From Kangiella sp. TOML190 (GTDB lineage Bacteria; Pseudomonadota; Gammaproteobacteria; Enterobacterales; Kangiellaceae), in the NCBI RefSeq assembly GCF_023706045.1, contig NZ_BQYL01000001.1:682001-746000 (forward strand): DNA of 64,000 nt, in the 5' to 3' direction. The first letter of the stretch is position 1. Every line of letters starts with the position of its first letter. Below, piece by piece: positions 27,434-35,544 of this stretch. Both the position numbers and the translations under genes were made by a program. Below the pieces are notes generated by a model. It was not told the DNA's origin and did no database searches. It was given only the letters and a program-made list of their open reading frames with translations.

Positions 27434-28801
27434 ATGTCTGAACTTAGCAGTACTTGGCTCACCATATTACCGCCCATTTTAGCAATTATCCTTGCTATCT
27501 GGAAACGCCAAGTTATTTTGGCATTGGTTGCCGCTATTTTTTGCGCCGAGTTAATCTTAGTTTCCGGCAACCCAGTCAGCGCCTTTAGTCAAATGGTAGA
27601 GCGTGTGGTTGGCGTTTTCCAAAGCAGCTATTCAACCCGAGTGCTAATGTTCAGTTTGTTAATTGGCGCCTTAATCCAACTGATTAAAATTTCCGGTGGC
27701 GTCAGCGCTTTTGTAGAATGGTTAACTCGAAAACGCTATGTAGACAATCAACGCAAAGCAGGTTTATTGCCCGCCATTTTGGGCTCCTCAATTTTTATCG
27801 ATACTAACATGAGCGTTTTAACCGCGGGCGTGTCTTCACAAAGCTTGTTCGACAAATTTAAAATGAGCCGCGCTCGTCTTGCTTATATTATCGACTCTAC
27901 TTGCGCGCCGATTAGTGTTTTAATTTTGCTCAACGGCTGGGGCGCAGCGATTTTAGCCGAGGTTATGAAAAGCGACGTGGCCAACGCCAACTCGGTTGTC
28001 ATTGGCAGTATTCCCTTAAATTTTTATGCCCTTATTACTTTAGTGATTGTGTTCTATACGGTACTGTCGACTAAAGTTTATGGCCCCATGAAACACTCTG
28101 AAAGCATTGCCGTGGAGCAGCCACCGCTTAAGATGGAAGCCGCCACCAAAAAACGCTATATGGTGGTGCCGCTACTGTTTATGGTCGCCAGCATTATCAT
28201 CTTCATGTATTTCACTGGCGATGGCGATATTCGCAATGGCTCAGGTTCGCAAGCGGTCTTATGGTCGGTGATCCTATCCATCGCACTGTGTTTTATCATG
28301 TTAAGGTTCGATGGCAAACGCAACACCAACGAACTGATCGAAGAATCCTTCAAAGGCATGGGCAATCTATTGCCACTAGTGTCTTTAGTGCTACTCGCCT
28401 TTGCCCTTTCTTCATCCATGAAAGCGCTTGGCACAGGCGAATTTGTTGCTAGTGCCATTGGCGAATGGCTACCCAACTGGTCGATTCCAGCACTGATTTT
28501 TGTCTTAGCGGGCTTTATCGCCTTCACCACCGGAACCTCGTGGGGAACTTTCGGCATCTTAATTCCAATTGCCATGCCCATCGCCCTTAATTTAGGCATC
28601 GACCCTAGCCTATTGCTCGGAGCTGTGCTCGGTGGCGCCGTGTTTGGCGATCATGCTTCCCCCATCTCCGATACCACAGTAATTTCTTCGTTGGCCGCAG
28701 GTTGTGATCTGCTGGAACACGTTAAAACCCAGTTACCTTACGCCTTGTTTGGTGGCACCATTACCATTGTGCTTTACCTGATCGCAGGATTTTTAGGGTA
28801 A
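27434..28801 (+). CDS. Na+/H+ antiporter, NhaC family
   Basis: A 455-aa polytopic inner-membrane protein with about eleven hydrophobic segments. GSSIFIDTNMSVLTAGVSSQ, AYIIDSTCAPISVLILLNGW and FGDHASPISDTTVISSLAAGCDL are characteristic of the NhaC-type antiporter family, including the conserved SPISDTT signature. It probably exchanges Na+ for H+; some relatives exchange organic acids such as malate/lactate, so ion specificity is inferred. Its stop is three bases before aroE, so they are probably cotranscribed although functionally unrelated. Confidence 0.93.
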   Translation: MSELSSTWLTILPPILAIILAIWKRQVILALVAAIFCAELILVSGNPVSAFSQMVERVVGVFQSSYSTRVLMFSLLIGALIQLIKISGGVSAFVEWLTRKRYVDNQRKAGLLPAILGSSIFIDTNMSVLTAGVSSQSLFDKFKMSRARLAYIIDSTCAPISVLILLNGWGAAILAEVMKSDVANANSVVIGSIPLNFYALITLVIVFYTVLSTKVYGPMKHSESIAVEQPPLKMEAATKKRYMVVPLLFMVASIIIFMYFTGDGDIRNGSGSQAVLWSVILSIALCFIMLRFDGKRNTNELIEESFKGMGNLLPLVSLVLLAFALSSSMKALGTGEFVASAIGEWLPNWSIPALIFVLAGFIAFTTGTSWGTFGILIPIAMPIALNLGIDPSLLLGAVLGGAVFGDHASPISDTTVISSLAAGCDLLEHVKTQLPYALFGGTITIVLYLIAGFLG

Positions 28802-28804
28802 TTT

Positions 28805-29605
28805 ATGAAAGCTTTACGATACGGCGTTATTGGTAATCCCATCTCGCACAGCTTATCGCCGCAACTGCACCAGCAATTTGCCCAGCAATTTAAGCTTGAT
28901 ATTAGCTACGGCAAAATTTGTGCCACGCAAAAAGGCTTTAATCGCGTCCTAAACGATTTTTTTGAGTCCGGTGGCAAAGGCTTAAACGTCACTGCACCTT
29001 TTAAACTCGCCGCGCTCGACTATGCCGATATCATTACCCAACGCGCCGAAGATGCCAATAGCGTAAATACTCTCGTTATGACCAAAGAAGGCATTTTAGG
29101 CGATAGCACCGACGGTATGGGATTCTTAAAAGATCTCTATAACAAGCAACTGGAATTTAATAACAAAAGAGCCGTCTTGCTCGGCGCCGGCGGTGTCGCT
29201 CGTTGTATTGCTTCGGCATTATTATTGGATGCCTTTGAAGTCTATTTGATTAATAGAACCGAATCTAAAGCCCAGCAACTAGCCGACGATTTATCACATC
29301 TTGGTCATATTAAAGTTTATGATAAAGAAAATTATATCGATCTAGTGGTTAACTCGGTTAGCAAGAATGGCGAACAGTATCTTAACGATATTTACTTTGA
29401 CTTAAACGCTAAGGCCTACGATCTAAACTATGGCGACAAAGCCGAAAAATTCTTAGCTCACGCCAAACAATTCACCACCCAACAAATCAATGGTCTTGGA
29501 ATGCTGATCGAGCAAGGCGCCGAATCTTTTGGCCTTTGGACGGGAAAACATCCTGATGCGTCAATAATTCGCCAAGAAAGGCTACTTGATCGCAGCCCAC
29601 AATAG
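28805..29605 (+). CDS. aroE: Shikimate dehydrogenase
   Basis: NADP-dependent reduction of 3-dehydroshikimate in aromatic amino-acid synthesis. The 266-aa protein has the substrate motif GNPISHSLSP, catalytic Lys67 in NVTAPFK, the Asp in DANSVNTLV region, the nucleotide loop GAGGVARCIASALL (about 125-138) and the NRTESKAQQLA NADP-specificity segment; the closing NGLGMLIEQGAESF is canonical. AGGG lies about seven bases upstream of the start. Confidence 0.97.
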   Translation: MKALRYGVIGNPISHSLSPQLHQQFAQQFKLDISYGKICATQKGFNRVLNDFFESGGKGLNVTAPFKLAALDYADIITQRAEDANSVNTLVMTKEGILGDSTDGMGFLKDLYNKQLEFNNKRAVLLGAGGVARCIASALLLDAFEVYLINRTESKAQQLADDLSHLGHIKVYDKENYIDLVVNSVSKNGEQYLNDIYFDLNAKAYDLNYGDKAEKFLAHAKQFTTQQINGLGMLIEQGAESFGLWTGKHPDASIIRQERLLDRSPQ

Positions 29606-29630
29606 AATGGCATGCCTCGAAAGCTAGATT

Positions 29631-30260
29631 TTACTCAGAATAGAAGTAGTATTCCATACCTCTATTTTGAAAATCATTTGTAACAACCTCTTTCTTACCT
29701 TTAAGTAATTCCATGGTGCCAAGTTGTGCTCCTATTAACTGCATTTTTGGTATGCGACTTTCTATATTTCCATTTTCTTCATCGACTCTAAAGCTTAATT
29801 TGCATATTTTATCTCGGCACTCAACATTCGAGAAAAAAACATTCTTTTCTAATAAAACATCATATATCCCTTTTTCATATATGTGGTTATTAATCTCTGC
29901 TGTATGTTGGATACTTTTGGTGGTTGTATTTGCTTTATTAAAGTTGTCTACAACACTACCAACCGATGAGCTCACTTCTTCGTCCGTGTATAAATCAGAA
30001 AGCAGTGCTTCGGCCACATGCTCAACATCTTTCGGATTAAGAGAAGCCCCCTTACTTTTCTCTAATTCTTTATTTTCTAGATTAGAGGCGAGCACATCAC
30101 TATTTTTCCATGAGTTTTCATAATCGAAGTTTGTTCTAGTTTCTACTACATCATCATGTTCAACCCTTACAGGTAATTGTGTCGTTTCATTCTTATTTAT
30201 TAGAAGAAATACCGTTACTATGATTAATAAAGAAATGCCAGTAATTGCTTTGATTTTCAT
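29631..30260 (-). CDS. Exported or membrane-anchored protein of unknown function
   Basis: A 209-aa protein I do not recognise. Residues 1-22 form a Lys-led hydrophobic segment (signal peptide or membrane anchor), followed by a polar, acidic stretch (about 28-120) and a C-terminal region with a closely spaced cysteine pair in VECRDKICKLSF (about 147-158). That C-x4-C beta-strand pattern occurs in many uncharacterised exported proteins. The base composition is visibly AT-richer than neighbouring genes. A strong AAGGAAGG site sits four bases before the ATG. A small exported peptide gene lies just upstream on the same strand, so the two may form an operon. Confidence 0.75.
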   Translation of the reverse strand: MKIKAITGISLLIIVTVFLLINKNETTQLPVRVEHDDVVETRTNFDYENSWKNSDVLASNLENKELEKSKGASLNPKDVEHVAEALLSDLYTDEEVSSSVGSVVDNFNKANTTTKSIQHTAEINNHIYEKGIYDVLLEKNVFFSNVECRDKICKLSFRVDEENGNIESRIPKMQLIGAQLGTMELLKGKKEVVTNDFQNRGMEYYFYSE

Positions 30261-30324
30261 TTTCCTTCCTTAATTGTTATGTTATTGAGTTGACGGGATT
30301 GTCCCCGTCAACTTCATTATTAAG

Positions 30325-30495
30325 CTATTTTTCTTTCCATTTACCTTCATGTTTTTTACAATTCTCTCCATTGTCATCACAAACCCAACATTCATATGTA
30401 CCATCCTCATAGAAAATACAGGTTCCTGCAAAAGCAGTTGATGCCATAATACCTAGAGCTATAGTGGCAGTTATTAATAGTTTCTTCAGCTTCAT
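30325..30495 (-). CDS. Small exported cysteine-rich peptide
   Basis: A 56-residue frame. It begins with a clear Sec signal (MKLKKLLITATIALGIMAST, cleavage predicted after AFA at about residue 23) and leaves a 33-residue mature peptide with four cysteines (GTCIFYEDG, CWVC, NCKK) and a basic tail. AGGAGAAAGG lies just upstream of the ATG, so translation is well supported. It precedes the 209-aa exported protein by 64 bp. Function unknown; the CWVC pair could bind metal or form disulfides. Confidence 0.75.
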   Translation of the reverse strand: MKLKKLLITATIALGIMASTAFAGTCIFYEDGTYECWVCDDNGENCKKHEGKWKEK

Positions 30496-30561
30496 ACCTT
30501 TCTCCTAGATTTTTATTGATTAGTCACTTAACTGTGACAATAGCATATTTGATTATTTAAG

Positions 30562-30966
30562 CTAGTTCACAATTTTTATTGGTGGATGGTGAATCATCTG
30601 CACTCGATTTCCGTCTGGGTCACTACAATAAAAACTAGTCGCCCCATCACGATGCAGTCTTGGCTTAGTAAAAATTTTCACTGCATTGGTTTTTAAAAAT
30701 TCATACCACTCATACACTTCTTCGGCGGTGTTCATAATAAAACCGAGATGATCGAGTTTTTGTCCTCCTGAAGTATCCAGTTCTGGCTGCTTACGATGCA
30801 GTGCTAGATTGTCATGGCCTTTTGAGGTTAAATAGACATTATCTTCGTCGGGACGCCATTCGACTTGCATGCCCAAAAGCTCTACATAAAAATGCTCGGT
30901 TGCTTCAAACTTTTCTACAAATAACGCCAGATGGCGCATGCCTAAATGATTAGCTGGTCTTTTCAA
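30562..30966 (-). CDS. VOC-family (glyoxalase/bleomycin resistance-like) protein
   Basis: A 134-aa vicinal-oxygen-chelate fold protein. The opening MRHLALFVEKFEATEHFYVELLGMQVEWRP is the first beta-alpha-beta module with a metal-ligand-type His; the second module contains LDHLGFIMNTAEEVYEWYEF and closes with FYCSDPDGNRVQMIHHPP, providing His and acidic ligand candidates. Family members include glyoxalases, dioxygenases and resistance proteins, so activity cannot be assigned. It is the first gene downstream of OsmC on the same strand, separated by an intergenic palindromic repeat. Confidence 0.9.
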   Translation of the reverse strand: MKRPANHLGMRHLALFVEKFEATEHFYVELLGMQVEWRPDEDNVYLTSKGHDNLALHRKQPELDTSGGQKLDHLGFIMNTAEEVYEWYEFLKTNAVKIFTKPRLHRDGATSFYCSDPDGNRVQMIHHPPIKIVN

Positions 30967-31013
30967 TTTCTTACCTTTTTTAACTTACTACTTTTGTCTT
31001 ATTGTTTATCAAA

Positions 31014-31095
31014 CGTCATTGCGAGCATAGCGACACAATCCCTTAAACTTTATATTAAAACGAGATTACCGCGTCGTTTCACTCCTCGTAATGAC
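31014..31095. repeat. Intergenic palindromic repeat of the GTCATTGCGAG class
   Basis: An imperfect inverted repeat of about 82 bp. The left arm starts GTCATTGCGAGCATAGCGAC and the right arm ends ACTCCTCGTAATGAC; the right arm reads GTCATTACGAGGAGTGAAAC in reverse complement. Internal arms CAATCCC and GAGATTACC also pair partly. Elements with these ends recur in intergenic DNA of many bacteria and resemble small miniature elements or REP-like palindromes. This is the only copy seen in the window. Confidence 0.75.
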
Positions 31096-31103
31096 TAGAG
31101 CAA

Positions 31104-31502
31104 TCAAACGGGAACAATTTCAAAGCTGGTAGTCACTGGCATTTCTTTATCCAAAGAATGCATTACTGAGCAATATTTCTCCACTGACAAATCAATTGCT
31201 TTAGTGACATGTTTAATCGACAAGTCGCTTCCCGCTATGACAAAGTGTAAGTTCAAGCTGGTAAAACGTCTTGGCGGTTCGTCAGCTCTAGCACCTTCGA
31301 GTTTACAGCGACAAGCCGTTACTTTCTGGCGCGCTTTTTCCAAAATCATTACCACGTCAATCGAGGCACAAGAACCTACCGACATCAGCAAATTTTCCAT
31401 TGCTGAGACATAATCGCCTTCACCGCCAAACTTCACTCGCTGGCCTTTGCTATTTGCGCCAACAAAATTCAAGCCTTCTAACCAATCCACCGTTACTTTC
31501 AT
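31104..31502 (-). CDS. OsmC-family protein
   Basis: A 132-aa protein of the OsmC/Ohr superfamily of thiol-dependent hydroperoxide reductases. The two characteristic cysteines are in SVGSCASIDVVMILEKARQ (about 48) and SVEKYCSVMHSL (about 111), though the spacing fits the general OsmC branch (YhfA-like) better than Ohr. GGTGG stands upstream of the selected ATG; an in-frame codon five residues earlier is possible. It is divergent from crp, the arrangement found in Pseudomonas (vfr next to an osmC-like gene). Confidence 0.92.
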   Translation of the reverse strand: MKVTVDWLEGLNFVGANSKGQRVKFGGEGDYVSAMENLLMSVGSCASIDVVMILEKARQKVTACRCKLEGARADEPPRRFTSLNLHFVIAGSDLSIKHVTKAIDLSVEKYCSVMHSLDKEMPVTTSFEIVPV

Positions 31503-31632
31503 CTTATTCACCACCAATTCGTTGTTTTGTGATGCAGTTATTATATCTAAGCTTATAGTGTAATCGGAAATTTGCTTTTGGTCAGGTAGAAGATTAGTAT
31601 CTAAGGCAGAAATCTAATTTAAGGAACACTAG

Positions 31633-32268
31633 ATGCCATTACCTTTTCATTTGGCGCAAGATGAGACTATTCTCAGCTTTTTAGATAATTGTCAGAGAAG
31701 GCGCTTTCCGGCAAAAAGCACCTTGATCTATGCTGGTGATTCGTCCAACACCTTATATTTCTTGCTCGAAGGCTCGGTTTCAGTCCTCATAGAAGACGAT
31801 GAAGGACGCGAATTAGTCTTGGCTTACCTTAACCCAGGCGACTTTTTTGGCGAAATGGGACTCTTTTCCGACGAACATGACCGCACCGCTTGGGTGCGCA
31901 CCAAAACTGAATGTGAAGTGGCTGAAATCAGTTATGAACGTTTCCGTCAGGTATTTAAAGAAAACCCTGATATTTTATTTAAATTATCTACCCAATTGGC
32001 GACACGTTTGCGTAAAACCAGTCGCAAGGTTGGAGACTTAGCATTCCTTGATGTTACTGGACGCGTAGCCCACGCCTTATTGGAATTGGCCAAAGAGCCT
32101 GATGCTATGACTCACCCGGATGGCATGCAAATCAAAATTACCCGCCAAGAACTCAGCCGCATTGTCGGTTGTTCACGGGAAATGGTTGGACGGGTGTTGA
32201 AAGCACTGGAAGAACAAGGTCATATTCATGTTAAGGGTAAGACTATGGTGATTTTTGGAGCTAGATGA
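31633..32268 (+). CDS. crp: cAMP-activated global regulator CRP (Vfr-like)
   Basis: A 211-aa CRP homologue. The N-terminal cyclic-nucleotide domain holds the cAMP-binding stretch FFGEMGLF plus the nearby Arg in DRTAWVR; a long dimerisation helix contains [23 protein letters not shown]; the C-terminal helix-turn-helix is [20 protein letters not shown], nearly identical to E. coli CRP, so the TGTGA-type target is expected. AAGGAAC is six bases before the ATG. It terminates at a strong hairpin 90 bp beyond the stop. Confidence 0.96.
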   Translation: MPLPFHLAQDETILSFLDNCQRRRFPAKSTLIYAGDSSNTLYFLLEGSVSVLIEDDEGRELVLAYLNPGDFFGEMGLFSDEHDRTAWVRTKTECEVAEISYERFRQVFKENPDILFKLSTQLATRLRKTSRKVGDLAFLDVTGRVAHALLELAKEPDAMTHPDGMQIKITRQELSRIVGCSREMVGRVLKALEEQGHIHVKGKTMVIFGAR

Positions 32269-32575
32269 CCTTGAAACCATCCCAAACTAGACTTGGGATC
32301 TCATGATAATTGCTATCAACTCTAGCCCCCCGCTTTCGCGATAATGATTAAAGAAAAAGCCTGAGTTAATCTCAGGCTTTTTTTATTTCCCTTTTGCTAA
32401 AGAGCTGCCCATAAGTGCTGCAATCTATCATCAATTACACGATCTTAACCAAAGTAACAAATGTTTTACCTCTCGGCGAGTTACTTTTGATGTGCTAAGC
32501 TAAATAGAAAAAGATTTTTGGTACTCTGCATAGAAGATCCCTCTCTACATCATTACTTTACATAAAAAGCTAATT
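32269..32575. other. Gap between crp and the amidotransferase gene
   Basis: About 307 bp between convergent genes. It contains a perfect 7-bp stem (ATCCCAA/TTGGGAT, 32279-32299) without a T run, and the crp terminator at 32357-32386. Beyond 32390 I see no gene, repeat or RNA. In Pseudomonas-type gene order this is where trpD and trpC would lie. Confidence 0.6.
32357..32386 (+). terminator. Intrinsic terminator after crp
   Basis: The stem AAGCCTGAG (32357-32365) pairs with CTCAGGCTT (32371-32379) around a five-base loop and is followed by a run of T. The preceding A residues allow it to act on the opposite strand as well. Confidence 0.92.
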
Positions 32576-33520
32576 TTACCCGTTTAAGAAATTTCGCAAG
32601 ATTTGGTGTCCATACTCAGAAAGAATCGATTCGGGATGGAATTGAACGCCTTGCATCGCTAATTGCTTATGCCGAATACCCATAATGTACTCTAATTCAC
32701 CCGTATCATCTTGCGTCCAAGCAGTCACTTCAAATTCACTTGGTAAAGTATCAGCTTTGACAATCAGGGAATGATAGCGGGTGGCTTTGAACGGATTAGG
32801 CAGCCCGGTAAAGACGCCTTTGCCAGTATGGTAAATATCGGAAGCTTTTCCATGCATGACCTTTTCAGCTTTGCGCACCTCGCCGCCATAAGCCTGCGCC
32901 ATGGCTTGGTGCCCTAAACAAACTCCAAAGATTGGCTTTTTAGACCCGAAGTGAGCTATCACTTCTAGCGAAAGCCCCGATTCATAAGGAGTGCACGGAC
33001 CGGGTGAAATAACAATATAGTCAGGATCTAAAGCCTCGATTTGTTCAATAGTCACTTCATCATTGCGCTTAACAATAATCTCTAAAGCCGTTTGTTGGTA
33101 TGATCCTTGTGCCATTTCAAGACCAACTTCACCAAAATACTGCACCAAGTTATAGGTAAAAGAGTCATAATTATCGATCATCAAGAGGCGCTTTTTTACT
33201 TTAGAATCCGCTTTCTCGTCGGGCATAGCCAATTTTCTTTTTAGGCTTTGCTCAAACTCTACTGGGGTTTTCACAATTCCCAAGACCAAGCTACCAATTG
33301 CCGCCACTGCACTAAACAACCAGAGCAAAAATAAAGGAATATGATTAGCGACAAAACTTTGCGAATCTTGATAATTTTCCTTAAAAGAGCAAAAGTCCGT
33401 TTGATAATTAAAGCTGCCGCCTTGGTCAAGGCACTGATCAATGGCCGATTGGTCATTGAAATAATGAGCTGCCAGGCCAAAGCTCATTACCACCGCTAGC
33501 AACCATACGACCTTTCTCAT
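32576..33520 (-). CDS. Membrane-domain fusion of TrpG/PabA-type glutamine amidotransferase
   Basis: A single 314-codon frame. Residues 112-314 are a complete component II of anthranilate/aminodeoxychorismate synthase: [27 protein letters not shown], catalytic Cys201 in FGVCLGHQ, and His294/Glu296 in VQFHPES. Residues 1-98 form a different module: a hydrophobic helix (3-19), a short loop with [15 protein letters not shown], and a second helix (60-83). No ribosome site precedes the internal ATGs at 33226 and 33181, so an unfused product is not favoured, though the MRKVV start is weak too. It probably provides ammonia for folate (PabA) or tryptophan synthesis; it follows rpe by 22 bp. Confidence 0.85.
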   Translation of the reverse strand: MRKVVWLLAVVMSFGLAAHYFNDQSAIDQCLDQGGSFNYQTDFCSFKENYQDSQSFVANHIPLFLLWLFSAVAAIGSLVLGIVKTPVEFEQSLKRKLAMPDEKADSKVKKRLLMIDNYDSFTYNLVQYFGEVGLEMAQGSYQQTALEIIVKRNDEVTIEQIEALDPDYIVISPGPCTPYESGLSLEVIAHFGSKKPIFGVCLGHQAMAQAYGGEVRKAEKVMHGKASDIYHTGKGVFTGLPNPFKATRYHSLIVKADTLPSEFEVTAWTQDDTGELEYIMGIRHKQLAMQGVQFHPESILSEYGHQILRNFLNG

Positions 33521-33542
33521 AACTTAATACTGGCTGCTAAGG

Positions 33543-34214
33543 CTAACAGCGGGCCTTAGCGTTTTGCTTCATCTGGCTAATGGTCGCTTGATAATCGTCG
33601 GTATTGAAAATCGCGGAACCCGCAACAAAAGTATCAACACCACAAGCGGCAATCTCGCCAATATTGTCGATTTTTACCCCGCCATCAATCTCCAAGCGAA
33701 TGTCATAGCCCGACTCATCGATCAATTGGCGTACTTGCTTGGCCTTTTCCAAAGTCGAAGGGATAAACTTCTGACCACCGAAACCTGGGTTGACCGACAT
33801 GAGCAAAATCAGATCCAATTTATCCATCACATAATCCAAGCAATCCAAGGAAGTCGCGGGATTGAGCACAATTCCGGCCTTACAGCCTAATTCGCGGATC
33901 ATGCTTAACGAACGATCCAAGTGGTCGCTCGCCTCTGGATGAAACGAAATATAGGTGGCACCTGCTTTAGCAAAGTCAGGAATGATTCGATCTACCGGCT
34001 TGACCATTAAATGCACATCAATTGGCGCTGTAATGCCATAGTCGCGCAACGCCTGACAGACCATAGGGCCAATGGTTAAATTTGGTACATAATGATTATC
34101 CATCACATCAAAATGCACCCAATCGGCGCCGGCTTGCAACACATTTTCGACTTCTTGACCCAAACGCGCAAAGTCTGCAGATAAAATCGACGGAGCTATG
34201 ACCAAATCTTTCAT
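33543..34214 (-). CDS. rpe: Ribulose-phosphate 3-epimerase
   Basis: Interconverts ribulose 5-phosphate and xylulose 5-phosphate in the pentose phosphate pathway. The 223-aa TIM barrel shows [25 protein letters not shown] (metal ligands), [25 protein letters not shown] and LEIDGGVK, all family signatures. Normal length. It begins a short transcription unit with the amidotransferase fusion downstream, a remnant of the rpe-(gph)-trpE-trpG order known from other Gammaproteobacteria. Confidence 0.97.
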   Translation of the reverse strand: MKDLVIAPSILSADFARLGQEVENVLQAGADWVHFDVMDNHYVPNLTIGPMVCQALRDYGITAPIDVHLMVKPVDRIIPDFAKAGATYISFHPEASDHLDRSLSMIRELGCKAGIVLNPATSLDCLDYVMDKLDLILLMSVNPGFGGQKFIPSTLEKAKQVRQLIDESGYDIRLEIDGGVKIDNIGEIAACGVDTFVAGSAIFNTDDYQATISQMKQNAKARC

Positions 34215-34295
34215 AAGAATTCCAAAGCTGAATTTTTAGGCATTGTACCCAATGGCGCTGTCAGATAATAGCCTGAAGCGGCTAGCAACATACTT

Positions 34296-35429
34296 TTAGC
34301 CACGCCGCATTCGGTCAATGGTTTCAAGCAAAATACCGATAATCACCACCATAATAATATTCGTCACATCAGGCATCTTATTGGCGATAAATAGCTGTAA
34401 ACCACTGATTAATATAATAATTATTAAAGTTATTAGAGAGGCTTTTTTAAAACTATTGGCGCCTTTGGCAATGGCATAAGCCAAACAAGCAATCAGTAGC
34501 GAGAACTCTAAGAGGTTGGTTAAATGATACCAAGTGCTGCCGCCCAAAAAACCTTTAAAAGGGATCCACTGAATCGCATTGATACCATCGCCGCTCCAGT
34601 ACCACGGCAATAATAACTGCCCAACTAAGATGGCCAGACTAGCAAGACTCATGATCATCAACTGGCCATTAGAAGCCACTAGGCGATACAACATCAAAGC
34701 AACTGGAACTGCGCTTATTTCGCTCCAGCCCAACTGGCTGCGGAACATACTAAGCTTAATGGTGAGAATGAAAATGGCGATCGCCACTAACACTCCTAAG
34801 TGATATTGGCGCTGCATAACACGACTAAAGCTGTAAAAAAATGCTAACCAAAAGAGTGAGAACTTGAACCATAAGAACCAATGCCATTGGCTTTGGTAGA
34901 TATTAACGATCCCTTTACCTAATTGGGCGCTGTCAAAAACTGGACTGTAGGGGAAAAAGGCCCAGCCCAACCATAAGGCTAAAATTACCAAAGCCGGCGT
35001 TAATTGAAAGTGTAATCTTCTGGGAATAACCCGGCGCAAACGGTGACTGTTGGTGTAAGCTGCCATCGAAATTCCTAGCAGAATGCCTAAGCTATTGATA
35101 ACCGCATCAGCGGCATGGGGCACCCGAGAAGGCAGATAGAACTGCAAGAACTGCAACAGCAAAGCATAGACAACTCCTGCAAAAATCAGCCAAAATACGG
35201 ATAAAATAGGGTAACGTCGATTATCTTGCTGAACTGTAAGTGCGCCAAAAAAGCCAAAAGGAATAAACAGCAAAATATTAGCGATTAAATCGCTACGGAT
35301 GGTTCTTTGCTCCCAATTGCCAAGCCAGGCGAGCAAATCTTGAGGTAATTCACGCGAAAAATCGAAATTAAACGGAAATAGCGAACCGTAGCCGATTAAG
35401 ATAATAACAATAATCCAAATTAGACGCAT
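34296..35429 (-). CDS. VanZ-family membrane protein
   Basis: A 377-aa protein with about ten hydrophobic segments. The first 120 residues are VanZ-like: GYGSLFPFNFDFSRELP, DLIANILLFIPFGFFGAL and the FLPSRVPHAADAVINSLG stretch. VanZ proteins are of uncertain function; in enterococci one confers teicoplanin resistance, and related ones occur in exopolysaccharide/exosortase regions. The start is uncertain: I chose ATG before RLIWIIVIIL, but a TTG at 35483 would add 18 residues. It is divergent from the exosortase-associated acyl-CoA ligase gene. Confidence 0.82.
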   Translation of the reverse strand: MRLIWIIVIILIGYGSLFPFNFDFSRELPQDLLAWLGNWEQRTIRSDLIANILLFIPFGFFGALTVQQDNRRYPILSVFWLIFAGVVYALLLQFLQFYLPSRVPHAADAVINSLGILLGISMAAYTNSHRLRRVIPRRLHFQLTPALVILALWLGWAFFPYSPVFDSAQLGKGIVNIYQSQWHWFLWFKFSLFWLAFFYSFSRVMQRQYHLGVLVAIAIFILTIKLSMFRSQLGWSEISAVPVALMLYRLVASNGQLMIMSLASLAILVGQLLLPWYWSGDGINAIQWIPFKGFLGGSTWYHLTNLLEFSLLIACLAYAIAKGANSFKKASLITLIIIILISGLQLFIANKMPDVTNIIMVVIIGILLETIDRMRRG

Positions 35430-35544
35430 GGCGCTGGCGTATTCCCTGTAAATGTTAAGTTTTTGATGATAAAGCTGACGCAAATGCTTGAAAAAGCTAC
35501 AATATCACCACCTTTCAATATAACGCCATCATAAAGATTCATGC

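Noticed and set aside
30291-30310. TGACGGG/CCCGTCA hairpin as a terminator
   Set aside because: Neither strand has a T run after the stem. It may be a processing or attenuator hairpin; not enough evidence to list.
33179-33226. Internal start giving a separate, normal-sized TrpG/PabA
   Set aside because: ATGs at 33226 and 33181 lack a clear Shine-Dalgarno, and the upstream frame has no stop, so the fusion was kept as the main call while noting the weak start of the long form.
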